Source of the DNA: Lysobacteraceae bacterium NML08-0793
Lineage (GTDB): Bacteria > Pseudomonadota > Gammaproteobacteria > Xanthomonadales > Xanthomonadaceae
Length of the DNA stretch: 64,000 nt
Direction of reading: 5' to 3'
Assembly: GCA_002798275.1 (NCBI GenBank)
Contig: NWQR01000001.1
Coordinates: forward strand, 558,001-622,000
Position numbers and translations under genes: made by a program. A model generated the notes under the pieces. It saw only the letters and a list, made by a program, of their open reading frames with translations. It made no database searches and had not been told where the DNA came from. Shown piece after piece: positions 45,098 through 54,074 of the stretch (position 1 is its first letter; the number at the start of each line of letters is the position of its first letter).

Positions 45098-46377
45098 GCC
45101 GCCATCCCGTCAAAACCCTGCTGGTCGCGGCCGTGCTGTCCTCGCTGGCCTTCGCCGCAGAAGCGCAGAACCTTTTGATTCGCAACGCCACCGTGCATAC
45201 CGCCAGCAGCCGGGGCACGCTTAACCATACCGATGTACTGGTCAAAAATGGCCGCATCAGCGCCGTCGGGCAAAACCTTGCCGCCCAAGGCGTGGAGGTG
45301 ATTGATGCGGCAGGCCGCCCGCTGACCCCGGCGTTCTTTGCCGGCATTACTGATATTGGCGTGGAAGAAGTCAGCGGCGAATCGCAGACCGTGGACAGTC
45401 ATGTGGCCTTGGGACAGAACGCCAAAGACCTGCATATCCGCCCGGAGTTCGATGTCACCCTGGCCTACAACCCCGAATCGGTTCTGATTCCAGTAGCGCG
45501 CGTGGAAGGCTTTGGCTGGAGCATGGTCGCTGCCAGTCCCACCAGCGGCGGCTCGTTCATTGGCGGCCAAGGCGGCGCCTTCCGCTTTGATGGCAGTCTC
45601 GACCCCATCGGCAAGCGCGTGCTGTTCATGCAGCTGGGCAGCGAAGGCGCGCAATTGGGCGGCGGCTCGCGCGCGGCGCAATGGATGCTGCTTGACCAGA
45701 TGCTGGACGAAGCCCGTGGCCGCATCGCGCCCGATTCCCACTTTGCCCTGCTGACCCCGGCAGGCCGCGCCACCATGTCGCGCTATTTCAATGGCGAGCG
45801 CATCGTCATCAGCGTGCATCGCGCCGCCGACATCCGCCGCACCTTGCGCTGGGCGGAAAGCCGCAAGCTCAATATCGTGCTGGTAGGCGCCAGCGAAGGC
45901 TGGAAGGTCGCCCGCGAAATCGCCGCAGCGCGTGTGCCGGTATTTGTGGATGTGCTGGCCAATCTGCCGGCGGATTTCGACCAAATCGGCGCAACCTTGG
46001 AAAACGCCGCAAGAATGCGGCAGGCCGGAGTCAAAGTAGCCTTCTCGCAAGGCAATGATGCCTCGCACTCGGCACGCAAACAGCGGCAACTGGCCGGCAA
46101 TGCCGTTGCCCACGGCCTGCCTTGGGAGGACGCACTGGCCGGGCTGACCCGGATTCCTGCCGAAGCCTTTGGCCTGGGCAACGAGCTGGGCAGCATCGCA
46201 CCCGGCCAGCGCGCGGATCTGGTGCTATGGAGTGGCGACCCGCTGGATGTGGCGCATACCGCCACGCAGGTATGGATGGGCGGCCAAGCCACCCACATGA
46301 AGTCGCGCCAAACCGAACTGCGTGATCGCTATCTACACCAAGGCAGCCGCCCGCTGCCACCGGCCTACACACGCTAA
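45094..46377 (+). CDS. Amidohydrolase paralogue lacking the HxH metal motif
   Basis: A 427-aa secreted protein (signal peptide 1-24, FAAEA/Q). It has the amidohydrolase frame (LLIRNATVHTA, DVLVKNGRISAVGQ, and the C-terminal GSIAPGQRADLVLWSGDPL), but the strand-1 motif that should read PGLIDxHxH reads TPAFFAGITDIG, and the barrel aspartate region reads SQGNDASHSAR. It therefore looks unable to bind two metals. Coupled to the intact lipoprotein paralogue, it may form a heteromer with it or act as a regulatory subunit (inference). Confidence 0.88.
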   Translation: MSRHPVKTLLVAAVLSSLAFAAEAQNLLIRNATVHTASSRGTLNHTDVLVKNGRISAVGQNLAAQGVEVIDAAGRPLTPAFFAGITDIGVEEVSGESQTVDSHVALGQNAKDLHIRPEFDVTLAYNPESVLIPVARVEGFGWSMVAASPTSGGSFIGGQGGAFRFDGSLDPIGKRVLFMQLGSEGAQLGGGSRAAQWMLLDQMLDEARGRIAPDSHFALLTPAGRATMSRYFNGERIVISVHRAADIRRTLRWAESRKLNIVLVGASEGWKVAREIAAARVPVFVDVLANLPADFDQIGATLENAARMRQAGVKVAFSQGNDASHSARKQRQLAGNAVAHGLPWEDALAGLTRIPAEAFGLGNELGSIAPGQRADLVLWSGDPLDVAHTATQVWMGGQATHMKSRQTELRDRYLHQGSRPLPPAYTR

Positions 46378-46464
46378 ACCCAATCCCGTCCTGCTCCTGG
46401 TAACTGCCGGGGGCAGGTGGCTATCAGCATCGCTTAAGACCATCCCATCGCTTACGGAGCCAAT

Positions 46465-46806
46465 ATGAGCACTCGTTATTTCATCACCCTGCCGGAACCG
46501 GAAAAAGCACGCGGCACCGCCCCGTGGAACTTCCAATCGCACAGCCCCGAAGGCTTCGCCGAGGAGCTGCAAAACGCGCTGCGCAACGACACACTGTTCC
46601 AGCGCTGGCTCGCCACCCAGGAAGACCCCGATGCCATCGACCCGGCGCTGGCGGCCACCGACCCGAGCGCCCAGGTCAGCGGCAAGATGGACGATTTACA
46701 TATCGACCTTGAAGTCCTGACCGGCCTACCCGGCGATGTTTTCAAACACCGCATGCGCCTCTTGGCAGGCAGCCAGTGGCAACTGCACGACGTGCGCGCA
46801 GGCTGA
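46465..46806 (+). CDS. Conserved hypothetical protein
   Basis: A 113-aa protein, acidic, without signal peptide. The segments FITLPEPEKARG, FQSHSPEGFAEELQNALRND, FQRWLATQEDPD and a VSGKMDDLHIDLEVLTGLPG tail suggest a small alpha/beta protein. No family was recognised. An ACGGAG lies 5-6 nt upstream of the ATG. Its stop abuts the stop of the convergent HutD-like gene. Confidence 0.75.
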   Translation: MSTRYFITLPEPEKARGTAPWNFQSHSPEGFAEELQNALRNDTLFQRWLATQEDPDAIDPALAATDPSAQVSGKMDDLHIDLEVLTGLPGDVFKHRMRLLAGSQWQLHDVRAG

Positions 46807-47388
46807 TTACAGCCTTTGCAAGCGAATCACGATGGCACTGCCGGCAGCCTCGAAACGCTGTCGGCAGCGTCCGTCTTGCGCACGCATCACAAGTGTGTCT
46901 CCAGCCTCAAGATCGACATCCGCTAGGTCTTGCAATTGCGCCGTACCGGCCATCATGTGCAATACCCAAACCTCGCCCGGATCGGCAAACAATGTGGACG
47001 CCCCCACCAGTGGCCGCAGCCACAAATCCGCCTGATAGTGGACAGGCGACCACATCAGATTGAAGTCGCGGGTCGGCCCATCCAGCAAACGGCTGTGCAG
47101 GTCACGCGCGCCCGAAAAGCGCAGCCGCGGGTTTTCCGGGGTGAGCTCAAAATGCTCGCCATCGGCAAAATCGAAGGCCATCCCCGCCCCTGAAAGCAAT
47201 ACGATTTCGCGCTCAATCCCGGGAAAAGCCGAAAACGGCCCATCGCTTTCCACCTCTGCCAGCGACAGCCGCCACTGCCAATCTTCGCCTGTGCCATGAC
47301 GGGCGATTTCCCGTGTCCAGCCGCCATCATTGCGCCAGCGCTGACGCTCGGTATCGGCCAGACGCACGATTTTGATTTCTTCATTCAT
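46807..47388 (-). CDS. HutD/Ves-family protein
   Basis: A 193-aa bicupin. It begins RLADTERQRWRNDGGWTREI, the HutD/Ves signature (WxNGGG-type), followed by WRLSLAEVESDGPFSAFPGI and FNLMWSP. HutD is thought to set an upper limit on histidine utilisation by binding formiminoglutamate or urocanate; Ves is cold-induced. No hut genes are in the window, so the role here is unassigned. Confidence 0.88.
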   Translation of the reverse strand: MNEEIKIVRLADTERQRWRNDGGWTREIARHGTGEDWQWRLSLAEVESDGPFSAFPGIEREIVLLSGAGMAFDFADGEHFELTPENPRLRFSGARDLHSRLLDGPTRDFNLMWSPVHYQADLWLRPLVGASTLFADPGEVWVLHMMAGTAQLQDLADVDLEAGDTLVMRAQDGRCRQRFEAAGSAIVIRLQRL

Positions 47389-47484
47389 GAGGCAAAAGCA
47401 TGACAGTGATTTGGCCGGCCACCGTACCCGCTTTCTTCATGCCCGGACAAGAGGCAAGCCGCAATCCGGGCTTTGCCCGATGGC

Positions 47485-48699
47485 TCAATACAGCAAAAAC
47501 GCCGCCCGCGCCTTCTCCCACGCAGTCTCGTCGGCACGAGCCAGCGCGTCCAGCTCGGCAGGCGAGGCTTGTGGGTCATCTACCCACTCGCGCAGCAGCG
47601 GGCTGCCGTTGATCACGTCGATGGGCAGCTTGCCCAGCTCGTATTCGTAGGGAAAGTCGCGCCACAGCGGATAGTCCGGCGCCTGCCGGCGCAGGGCCTT
47701 GAAGGCCAGGGCTTGCAGGCGCCAGGGCTTGAAGGCCGCGTGGTCGTAGTGCGCCGGGTCTTCCACATGGATTTGCACCCCGGCGCACAGTTGCCCGGCA
47801 TGTTTGTGGAAGGTGGGCTCGAACCAGCATTCGCGCAGCACGCAGCCTTGCAGCCAGTCGGGTGCCAGCTCGCGCATGTCGGCCAGCAGGCGGCGCGTGT
47901 CGATATCGGGCGCGCCAAACAGCTCCAGCGCGCGCGTGGTGCCACGGCCTTCGCTGAGCGTGGTGCCCTCCAGCATCACCGTGCCGGCATAGGCGCGGGC
48001 CATGCTTAAAGATGCGGCGTTGGGGCTGGGGTTGACCCAGCTGCGCCATTCCTGCGGGCCCTGCGGCCAGCCGTAACCGGGCGCGGCCTCGGGCTGCCAG
48101 CCCTGCATTTCAATCACACGGTATTCCAGTTGCAGGCCGAAATGAGCAATGAACCAATGCCCCAGCTCGCCCAGGGTCAGGCCGTGGCGCATGGGCAAGG
48201 GGCCGGCGCCGACAAAGCTCTCCCAACCCGGGCGCAAAGTCAGCCCTTCCACCGGCCGGCCGGCGGGGTTGGGGCGGTCGAGCACCCACACGGCCTTGCC
48301 ATGCTGCGCGGCGGCTTCGAGCACATACAGCAAGGTGGTGATGAAGGTGTAGATGCGGCAGCCCAGGTCTTGCAGATCGACCAGCAGCACGTCGAAGCTC
48401 GCCAACATCTCCTCGGTGGGGCGGCGCACTTCGCCGTAGAGGCTGAACACCGGAATCCCGAGGCGCGGGTCGGTGTAGTCGGGCGACTCGATCATGTTGT
48501 CCTGCTTGTCGCCGCGCAGGCCGTGCTGCGGGCCGAAGGCGGCGGTCAGGCGCACGTCGGGCAGCCCGGCGAGCGCATCCAGCGCATGGGTTAAATCTCG
48601 GGTGACGGATGCCGGATGCGCCAATAATGCGACCCGGCGACCAGCCAATGGCGCACGCAGCGCGGCATCCTGGATAAAGCGTTCAAGACCAAATTGCAT
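47485..48699 (-). CDS. namZ: Exo-beta-N-acetylmuramidase NamZ-like (DUF1343)
   Basis: A 404-aa protein of the DUF1343/GH171 family. It has VALLAHPASVTRDL, FGPQHGLRGDKQDNMIES with the conserved Glu, PVFSLYGEVRRPTEEML, LLVDLQDLGCRIYTFITT, LDRPNPAGRPVEG and the C-terminal FPYEYELGKLPIDVINGS. Characterised NamZ releases MurNAc from the non-reducing ends of peptidoglycan. No signal peptide is seen at this start, suggesting cytoplasmic recycling. Its 5' end overlaps the DOMON-like gene by 17 nt. Confidence 0.93.
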   Translation of the reverse strand: MQFGLERFIQDAALRAPLAGRRVALLAHPASVTRDLTHALDALAGLPDVRLTAAFGPQHGLRGDKQDNMIESPDYTDPRLGIPVFSLYGEVRRPTEEMLASFDVLLVDLQDLGCRIYTFITTLLYVLEAAAQHGKAVWVLDRPNPAGRPVEGLTLRPGWESFVGAGPLPMRHGLTLGELGHWFIAHFGLQLEYRVIEMQGWQPEAAPGYGWPQGPQEWRSWVNPSPNAASLSMARAYAGTVMLEGTTLSEGRGTTRALELFGAPDIDTRRLLADMRELAPDWLQGCVLRECWFEPTFHKHAGQLCAGVQIHVEDPAHYDHAAFKPWRLQALAFKALRRQAPDYPLWRDFPYEYELGKLPIDVINGSPLLREWVDDPQASPAELDALARADETAWEKARAAFLLY

Positions 48700-49261
48700 G
48701 ATGTTTGTCGTGTGGAGAAGTCAAAAAAAGCCGCGCAGTCCAGCCCGCGCGCGCATGGAAATCCGGCGTGGGCTTGGGATGCGCCAGCGCGAAATAACTG
48801 CATTGGCCGGTTGCCGATTCAATCACTGCACTCAATCCCAACTGCCAGGCGCTGCCCACAGGCAGGGCGGCGCTTGGGATTTCCAATCGCAACTGCAAGC
48901 CATGCGCGTCCACCCGCGAATCTACCCGCAGTGCCGGCAAGCTTGCCGTGGTCTGCCGCTGCCGTTCATCGGTAAACACATACGCGGCAAAATCCCCGGA
49001 GGGCGACGCATTGAACTCGTGATAGCCGGAGCCATCCAGCGCCCCGATAAACGCCTCGAAACAGGTGTGCTGCCACAGGCCATCCACGGCGGTGGGTGTC
49101 GCCGTGCGCGGCGGGATGCGCAATGCGGCAAGATTGCCCTGTAGCCGGTAATCCAGCCGCAGGGTGTCGGCCTCTGCCCAACCGCAGTCCACGGCCAAAG
49201 CCTGCACTGCCGGGCAGGGCGTGGTCGGATGCGGATTCAAGATGAGCCGGGGCGTGTGCAT
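48683..49261 (-). CDS. DOMON-like domain protein
   Basis: A 192-aa protein matching the family that carries the WQHTCFEAFIG and YHEFNASPSGDFAAYVFTDE segments, predicted to adopt a beta-sandwich like DOMON sugar- or haem-binding domains. There is no signal peptide. It runs into the NamZ gene with a 17-nt overlap, so the two are probably translated together and may both deal with cell-wall sugars. Confidence 0.82.
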   Translation of the reverse strand: MHTPRLILNPHPTTPCPAVQALAVDCGWAEADTLRLDYRLQGNLAALRIPPRTATPTAVDGLWQHTCFEAFIGALDGSGYHEFNASPSGDFAAYVFTDERQRQTTASLPALRVDSRVDAHGLQLRLEIPSAALPVGSAWQLGLSAVIESATGQCSYFALAHPKPTPDFHARAGWTARLFLTSPHDKHHAIWS

Positions 49262-49352
49262 GGGGCGCTATTGTCCCATTCCATGCCGCCACGTGCAGTC
49301 GAGATTTCACGCGTCGTTACAATGCGCGGCCACACGCGTACTAGAGAAAGAG

Positions 49353-49982
49353 ATGGACTGGAAAAGCAAGCTGCCGCCGTGGCTGCAAGCCTGGTATGGC
49401 GAATTTCTGCTGATTGCCCAAATTGTGCTGATTCTGGTCGTCGCCCTGCTGCTGCGCTGGGTATTCGACAAGCTGCTGAAAAAACTCTCGCAGCGCTACG
49501 ACCTGCCGGTGGAAGTGCGCGTGGGAACGCGGCGCATCCTGAACGTGCTGCTGGGCTTTGGCACCCTGCTGTTGATGCTGGAGCGCCTGGGGGTTTCCGG
49601 TGGCGTGCTGTGGACGGCCTTCACCGGCTTCACCGCCGTGGCGGCGGTGGCGTTTTTTGCCGCCTGGAGCGTGCTGACCAACATCTTCTGTGCACTGCTC
49701 TTGCTGATGACCCGGCCATTCCGTCTGCATGACCATATCGAATTGATGGAAGGCGGCGACCGCCCCGGTCTGCGCGGCAAGGTGGTGGACATGAACCTGA
49801 TTTATGTGACCTTGCTGGAAACCCACCCCAAAGGTGGCGAAAGCCATCTGCGCATTCCCAACAGCCTGTTTTTCCAGCGCAGCACCCGGCGCTGGCTGAG
49901 CGCGCCCGAAGCGCTGGAATACCCGCCCGCCAGTCATCGTCCGAGTGCCGCGCCTCCTGCCGGGGGCGGGTCGATGCTCTAA
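49353..49982 (+). CDS. Small MscS-type mechanosensitive channel
   Basis: A 209-aa inner-membrane protein with three hydrophobic segments (about residues 15-38, 60-80 and 88-120) and the MscS pore/beta-domain region (VLTNIFCALLLLMTRPFRLHDHIEL, in part MTRPFRLHDHIEL, then GLRGKVVDMNLIYVTLLE). The C-terminal alpha/beta cage of MscS is missing and is replaced by a short Pro/Ala-rich tail. The start is the ATG at 49353 with GAGAAAGAG upstream. It may be a minimal osmotic relief channel. Confidence 0.88.
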   Translation: MDWKSKLPPWLQAWYGEFLLIAQIVLILVVALLLRWVFDKLLKKLSQRYDLPVEVRVGTRRILNVLLGFGTLLLMLERLGVSGGVLWTAFTGFTAVAAVAFFAAWSVLTNIFCALLLLMTRPFRLHDHIELMEGGDRPGLRGKVVDMNLIYVTLLETHPKGGESHLRIPNSLFFQRSTRRWLSAPEALEYPPASHRPSAAPPAGGGSML

Positions 49983-50014
49983 AATCGGCGCTTTCGTTGA
50001 TTGAGGATGGCGGC

Positions 50015-51298
50015 ATGAAATTGCTGGTGATTGGTTCGGGGGGACGCGAGCACGCGCTGGCGTGGAAGCTGGCGCAGTCCGCGCGCGTCGATGAAGTATT
50101 GGTGGCGCCCGGCAATGCCGGCACCGCTGCCGAAGCCAAATGCCGCAATGTGGCCATAGCCGCGACCGATATCCCGGCACTGCTGCGTCTTGTGCAGGAC
50201 GAAGGCGTAGCGCTTACCGTGGTCGGCCCCGAAGCCCCGCTGGTCGCCGGTGTGGTGGATACCTTCCGCGCCGCTGGGCAACGCATCTTCGGCCCCAGCG
50301 CCACAGCCGCACAACTTGAGGGCAGCAAAGCCTTCGCCAAGGATTTCCTTGCCCGCCACGGCATCCCTACCGCGTTTTATGCCGTGCATGAAGATGTCGA
50401 TGCGGCACTGGCCTATGTGCGCGAAAAAGGCGCCCCGATCGTCATCAAAGCCGATGGTCTTGCCGCAGGCAAGGGCGTGATTGTCGCCATGACCTTGGCC
50501 GAAGCCGAAGCCGCAGTGCGCGACATGCTAAGTGGCAATGCCTTTGGCCAAGCCGGTGCGCGGGTAGTCATCGAAGAGTTTTTGCCCGGCGAAGAAGCCA
50601 GTTTCATCAGCATGGTGGATGGCAAAACCGCCCTGCCAATGGCCACCAGCCAAGATCACAAGCGCGTGGGCGATGGCGATACCGGCCCCAATACCGGCGG
50701 CATGGGCGCCTACTCGCCCGCCCCGGTGGTAACGCCGGAGATCCACGCCCGCATCCTGCGCGAAGTGGTCGCACCGACCGTGGCCGGGATGGCCGCCGAT
50801 GGCATTCCCTTCACCGGCTTTTTGTATGCCGGACTGATGATTGACCCATCTGGCGCGCCGAAAGTGATCGAGTTCAATGTCCGCTTTGGCGACCCGGAAA
50901 CCCAGCCGGTGATGCTGCGGCTGGAATCAGATTTGCTGGATTTGCTGGAAGCGGCCATCGACGGCCAGCTTGAAGGCATCCAGGCGCAATGGCATCCACA
51001 GTGCGCGCTGGGCGTGGTCATGGCCGCCCAAAACTATCCCGACAGCCCGCGCACCGGCGATCCGATTCATGGTCTGGATGCGCCGCTGCCGGCAGGCAGC
51101 AAGGTTTTCCATGCTGGGACGAAACTTGCCGAAAACGGCGCGGTTCTGACCGCAGGTGGCCGCGTTCTGTGCGCCTGCGCACTGGGCGATGATGTCGCCA
51201 CCGCGCAAAAACGCGCGTATGAAGCCGTGGCGCAAATTAGCTGGGACGGCGAGTTCCACCGCAACGATATCGGCCATCGCGCCATCAACCGCAGCTGA
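50015..51298 (+). CDS. purD: Phosphoribosylamine-glycine ligase
   Basis: The second step of purine synthesis, an ATP-grasp enzyme. It is 427 aa, normal length. It starts MKLLVIGSGGREHALAWKL; the ATP-grasp motifs are PIVIKADGLAAGKGVIVA, IEEFLPGEEASF, DHKRVGDGDTGPNTGGMGAY (20 residues) and EFNVRFGDPETQPVM. GAGG lies upstream of the ATG. Adjacent purH/purM are not in the window. Confidence 0.97.
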   Translation: MKLLVIGSGGREHALAWKLAQSARVDEVLVAPGNAGTAAEAKCRNVAIAATDIPALLRLVQDEGVALTVVGPEAPLVAGVVDTFRAAGQRIFGPSATAAQLEGSKAFAKDFLARHGIPTAFYAVHEDVDAALAYVREKGAPIVIKADGLAAGKGVIVAMTLAEAEAAVRDMLSGNAFGQAGARVVIEEFLPGEEASFISMVDGKTALPMATSQDHKRVGDGDTGPNTGGMGAYSPAPVVTPEIHARILREVVAPTVAGMAADGIPFTGFLYAGLMIDPSGAPKVIEFNVRFGDPETQPVMLRLESDLLDLLEAAIDGQLEGIQAQWHPQCALGVVMAAQNYPDSPRTGDPIHGLDAPLPAGSKVFHAGTKLAENGAVLTAGGRVLCACALGDDVATAQKRAYEAVAQISWDGEFHRNDIGHRAINRS

Positions 51299-51384
51299 TT
51301 CGGCCAGCCTGCCGATACCGGGGCAAGGATGCCCAACGCGCAGTCATTGCGCCCCACACTTCTGCGCATCCTGGCGAGGCGTTC

Positions 51385-53295
51385 ATGTCCAATCCCCCCG
51401 ATTTCAAGCCCACCCGTTCGCAATTCGCCCTGCTTGGCCAGCGGCGCTTCCTGCCGTTCTTTCTGGTGCAGTGCCTTGGCGCGTTCAACGACAATGTGTA
51501 TCGGCAGGCGATTATCGCGCTGCTGTTCTGGATGGGCGTTTCGGTGGAAGAACGCTCGCTATACACCACGCTGGCGCCGGCGATTTTCATCCTGCCGTAC
51601 TTCCTGTTTTCCGCACTGGCCGGACAAATTGCCGAAAAGCTGGAAAAGTCGCGGCTGGTGCGCATCACCACCACGATGGAAATCTTCATCATGTCGCTGG
51701 CGGCATTGGGATTTGTGCTGCAAAACATGCCGATATTGCTGCTGGCGCTGTTCCTGACCGGGGTGCAGTCCACGCTGTTTGGCCCGGTGAAGTATTCGAT
51801 ACTGCCGGGCGTATTGCGCCGCGAGGAGCTAACCGGCGGCAATGGTCTGGTGGAAATGGGCACCAGCATTTCCATCCTCTCCGGGATGCTGGCCGGGGGC
51901 GGCATTTTTCTCATCGCCCATACCTGGGGGCCGTATCTGGCCGCAACCGCCGTGGTTGCGCTGGCGGTGCTGGGGCGGGTGGTCAGCGGCTTCATCCCGC
52001 AGGTGGCCGCCGGTGCGCCGGACTTGCGCATCAATCCCAATCCGCTGTCCGAATCGCTCGCCATCATGCGCCTGACCCGTAAGCAGCTGGCAGTACGCAA
52101 CAGCATTCTCGGCGTGTCCTGGTTCTGGTTCATCGGCACGGTGATTACCTCGCAATTGCCAAGCTATGCCGAGCTGAACTTGGGCGGTGCGCAGGAGCTG
52201 TATCTGCTGGCGCTGGGACTGTTTTCGATTGGCACCGGCATCGGCTCGATATTGTGCGAAAAACTCTCCGCACGCCGGGTCGAGCTGGGGCTGGTGCCAC
52301 TGGGCGCGCTGGGAGTGAGCGCCTTCATGCTGGACTTGTACTTTGCCCGTAGCGGCAGCGCGCCAATCAGCGGCCTTGGTATCGCCGAGTTCCTGCAACA
52401 ACCAGGCAGCCTGCGGATCATCATCGACCTGCTTGGCATCGGCATGTTCACCGGCTTTTTTGTCGTGCCGCTGTTTGCGCTGATTCAAAGCCGCACCCCG
52501 GCCGATGAACTCTCGCGCGTGATTGCCGGGCTGAATATCCAGAACTCGCTGTTCATCGTGGCCGCCGCCGTCATCGGGCTACTGGTGCAAAAATTGCTGG
52601 GCTGGACGATTCCGCAAGTGTTTTTGGCGCTTGCCATCGCCAATTTGCTGGTCAGCCTGTGGATTTTCAGCATCGTGCCGGAATTTGCCATGCGCTTCGT
52701 GGTCTGGCTGATGCTCGGGTTTTTCTACCGCATCCGCAGCCACGAGGTGGAGACCCATATCCCCGAAGAAGGCCCCGCCCTGGTAGTCTGCAATCACGTC
52801 AGTTACATGGACGCACTGATTTTGTCGGCCAGCATCAAGCGCCCGGTACGCTTCGTGATGTATTACAAAATTTTCCAGATTCCCCTGATGAACTGGATTT
52901 TCCGCGTTGCCCGCGCCATCCCGATTGCCGGTGCGCGCGAAAACCGAGCGCTGATGCAAACGGCATTTGATGAAATCGACGCGGCACTGGCCGCAGGCGA
53001 AGTGGTGTGCATCTTTCCCGAAGGCGCATTGACCCGCGATGGCGAAATCGCCCCGTTCAAATCCGGCGTTGAAAAAATCCTCGCCCGCCGTCCGGTGCCG
53101 GTGATTCCGCTAGCACTGTGCGGCATGTGGGCCAGCATGTGGAGCCGCCGCGACTCGCGCCTTGGCCGGATGCGTCTGCCGCGCCGTCTGCGCGCACGGG
53201 TGGATGTGGTGGCCGGGGCGCCCGTGGATGGCGCCACAACCAACGCCGGGGAGCTGGAAAGCATCGTGCGCGGGCTACGCGGTGATGCGGTTTGA
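51385..53295 (+). CDS. MFS (LplT-like) - PlsC acyltransferase fusion
   Basis: A 636-aa inner-membrane protein. Residues 15-420 are a 12-helix MFS lysophospholipid-transporter-like domain (CLGAFNDNVYRQAIIALLF, TLFGPVKYSILP). Residues 430-636 are a PlsC-type acyltransferase with NHVSYMDA (H-x4-D) and FPEGALTRDG. The AMP-binding acyl-ACP synthetase domain found in E. coli Aas and in three-domain LplT-Aas fusions is absent. It should flip and re-acylate lysophospholipids using acyl-ACP or acyl-CoA made elsewhere. Confidence 0.92.
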   Translation: MSNPPDFKPTRSQFALLGQRRFLPFFLVQCLGAFNDNVYRQAIIALLFWMGVSVEERSLYTTLAPAIFILPYFLFSALAGQIAEKLEKSRLVRITTTMEIFIMSLAALGFVLQNMPILLLALFLTGVQSTLFGPVKYSILPGVLRREELTGGNGLVEMGTSISILSGMLAGGGIFLIAHTWGPYLAATAVVALAVLGRVVSGFIPQVAAGAPDLRINPNPLSESLAIMRLTRKQLAVRNSILGVSWFWFIGTVITSQLPSYAELNLGGAQELYLLALGLFSIGTGIGSILCEKLSARRVELGLVPLGALGVSAFMLDLYFARSGSAPISGLGIAEFLQQPGSLRIIIDLLGIGMFTGFFVVPLFALIQSRTPADELSRVIAGLNIQNSLFIVAAAVIGLLVQKLLGWTIPQVFLALAIANLLVSLWIFSIVPEFAMRFVVWLMLGFFYRIRSHEVETHIPEEGPALVVCNHVSYMDALILSASIKRPVRFVMYYKIFQIPLMNWIFRVARAIPIAGARENRALMQTAFDEIDAALAAGEVVCIFPEGALTRDGEIAPFKSGVEKILARRPVPVIPLALCGMWASMWSRRDSRLGRMRLPRRLRARVDVVAGAPVDGATTNAGELESIVRGLRGDAV

Positions 53296-53366
53296 GCACC
53301 GACACCGATTTCACATTTGCTAATATCCGCTGAACCGCTCTCTATCCCTCTTGCAAGGAAACTGCA

Positions 53367-53654
53367 ATGAACAACGCCGCCAATATTCCCAACCATCTGA
53401 TTTGGGCCATTTTGTCCACCCTGTTCTGCTGCCTGCCGGCCGGCATCGTCTCCATCGTTTATGCCGCCAAGGTGGATGGCTTGGTCGCCGCCGGTGACTA
53501 CGCCGCCGCCAAACAGGCTTCGGACAATGCCAAAAAATGGGCAATGATTTCTGCCGGCGTCGGCGTTTTCGTGATCCTGATTGCTTTTGGCCTTGGTGTA
53601 ATTGGCGGTATCGTCGATGCAGCCGCAAACGCCGATGCAGCCGCAAGCTTCTGA
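53367..53654 (+). CDS. CD225/dispanin-family membrane protein
   Basis: A 95-aa protein with two membrane segments. The first half carries the CD225 signature (IWAILSTLFCCLPAGIVSIV, then YAAKVDGLVAAGDYAAAKQA, DNAKKWA), the fold shared with vertebrate IFITM antiviral proteins. The ATG follows AAGGAAA. The 3' end overlaps the DUF2752 gene by 20 nt, a pairing known from other bacteria. Function in bacteria is unknown. Confidence 0.9.
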   Translation: MNNAANIPNHLIWAILSTLFCCLPAGIVSIVYAAKVDGLVAAGDYAAAKQASDNAKKWAMISAGVGVFVILIAFGLGVIGGIVDAAANADAAASF

Positions 53655-54072
53655 TTTGCACACGTCCGTCCAGCGCCTGCGCTGGCTGCCCACAGCCTTG
53701 CTAGCTGGTGGTGCGGCTGCTGCCACGCTCATTCTGCGGCGCGTGGATCCCAACCAGCCCGGCAATCCATTGCCGGGCTGTCCGTTTTCGCTACTCACTG
53801 GCATCTACTGCCCCGGTTGCGGCAGCACCCGCTGCTTGCACGCCTTGGTGCATGGCGATATTCCCACTGCCCTGACGATGAATCCATTACTGGTCATCAG
53901 CTTGCCGGTGCTGGCCTTGATGACACTTTCGGCCGCAGGCTGGAACCCGCCGCAACTGGCCGGATTTCGCCGCTTTGTCGGCAACCCCAAACTCTGGCTA
54001 TGGCTACTGACGGGCTACTGGATTGCCCGCAATCTGCCCTGGCCGCCGTTCAACTGGCTGGCGCCGGGCTGA
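53635..54072 (+). CDS. DUF2752 membrane protein
   Basis: A 145-aa protein with about three membrane segments and the DUF2752 signature CPFSLLTGIYCPGCGSTRCL followed by HALVHGDIPTALTMNPLLV. Three to four conserved cysteines face each other and might bind metal. Starts at 53617 or earlier are possible; 53635 was chosen as it overlaps the CD225 gene least. It converges on glnE with 2 nt between stops. Confidence 0.87.
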   Translation: MQPQASDLHTSVQRLRWLPTALLAGGAAAATLILRRVDPNQPGNPLPGCPFSLLTGIYCPGCGSTRCLHALVHGDIPTALTMNPLLVISLPVLALMTLSAAGWNPPQLAGFRRFVGNPKLWLWLLTGYWIARNLPWPPFNWLAPG

Positions 54073-54074
54073 TT

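Noticed and set aside
47485-48699. namZ region suspected of transfer because of a run of very GC-rich codons
   Set aside because: By eye its GC content is the same as neighbouring core genes such as purD; without a codon-usage calculation there is no support.
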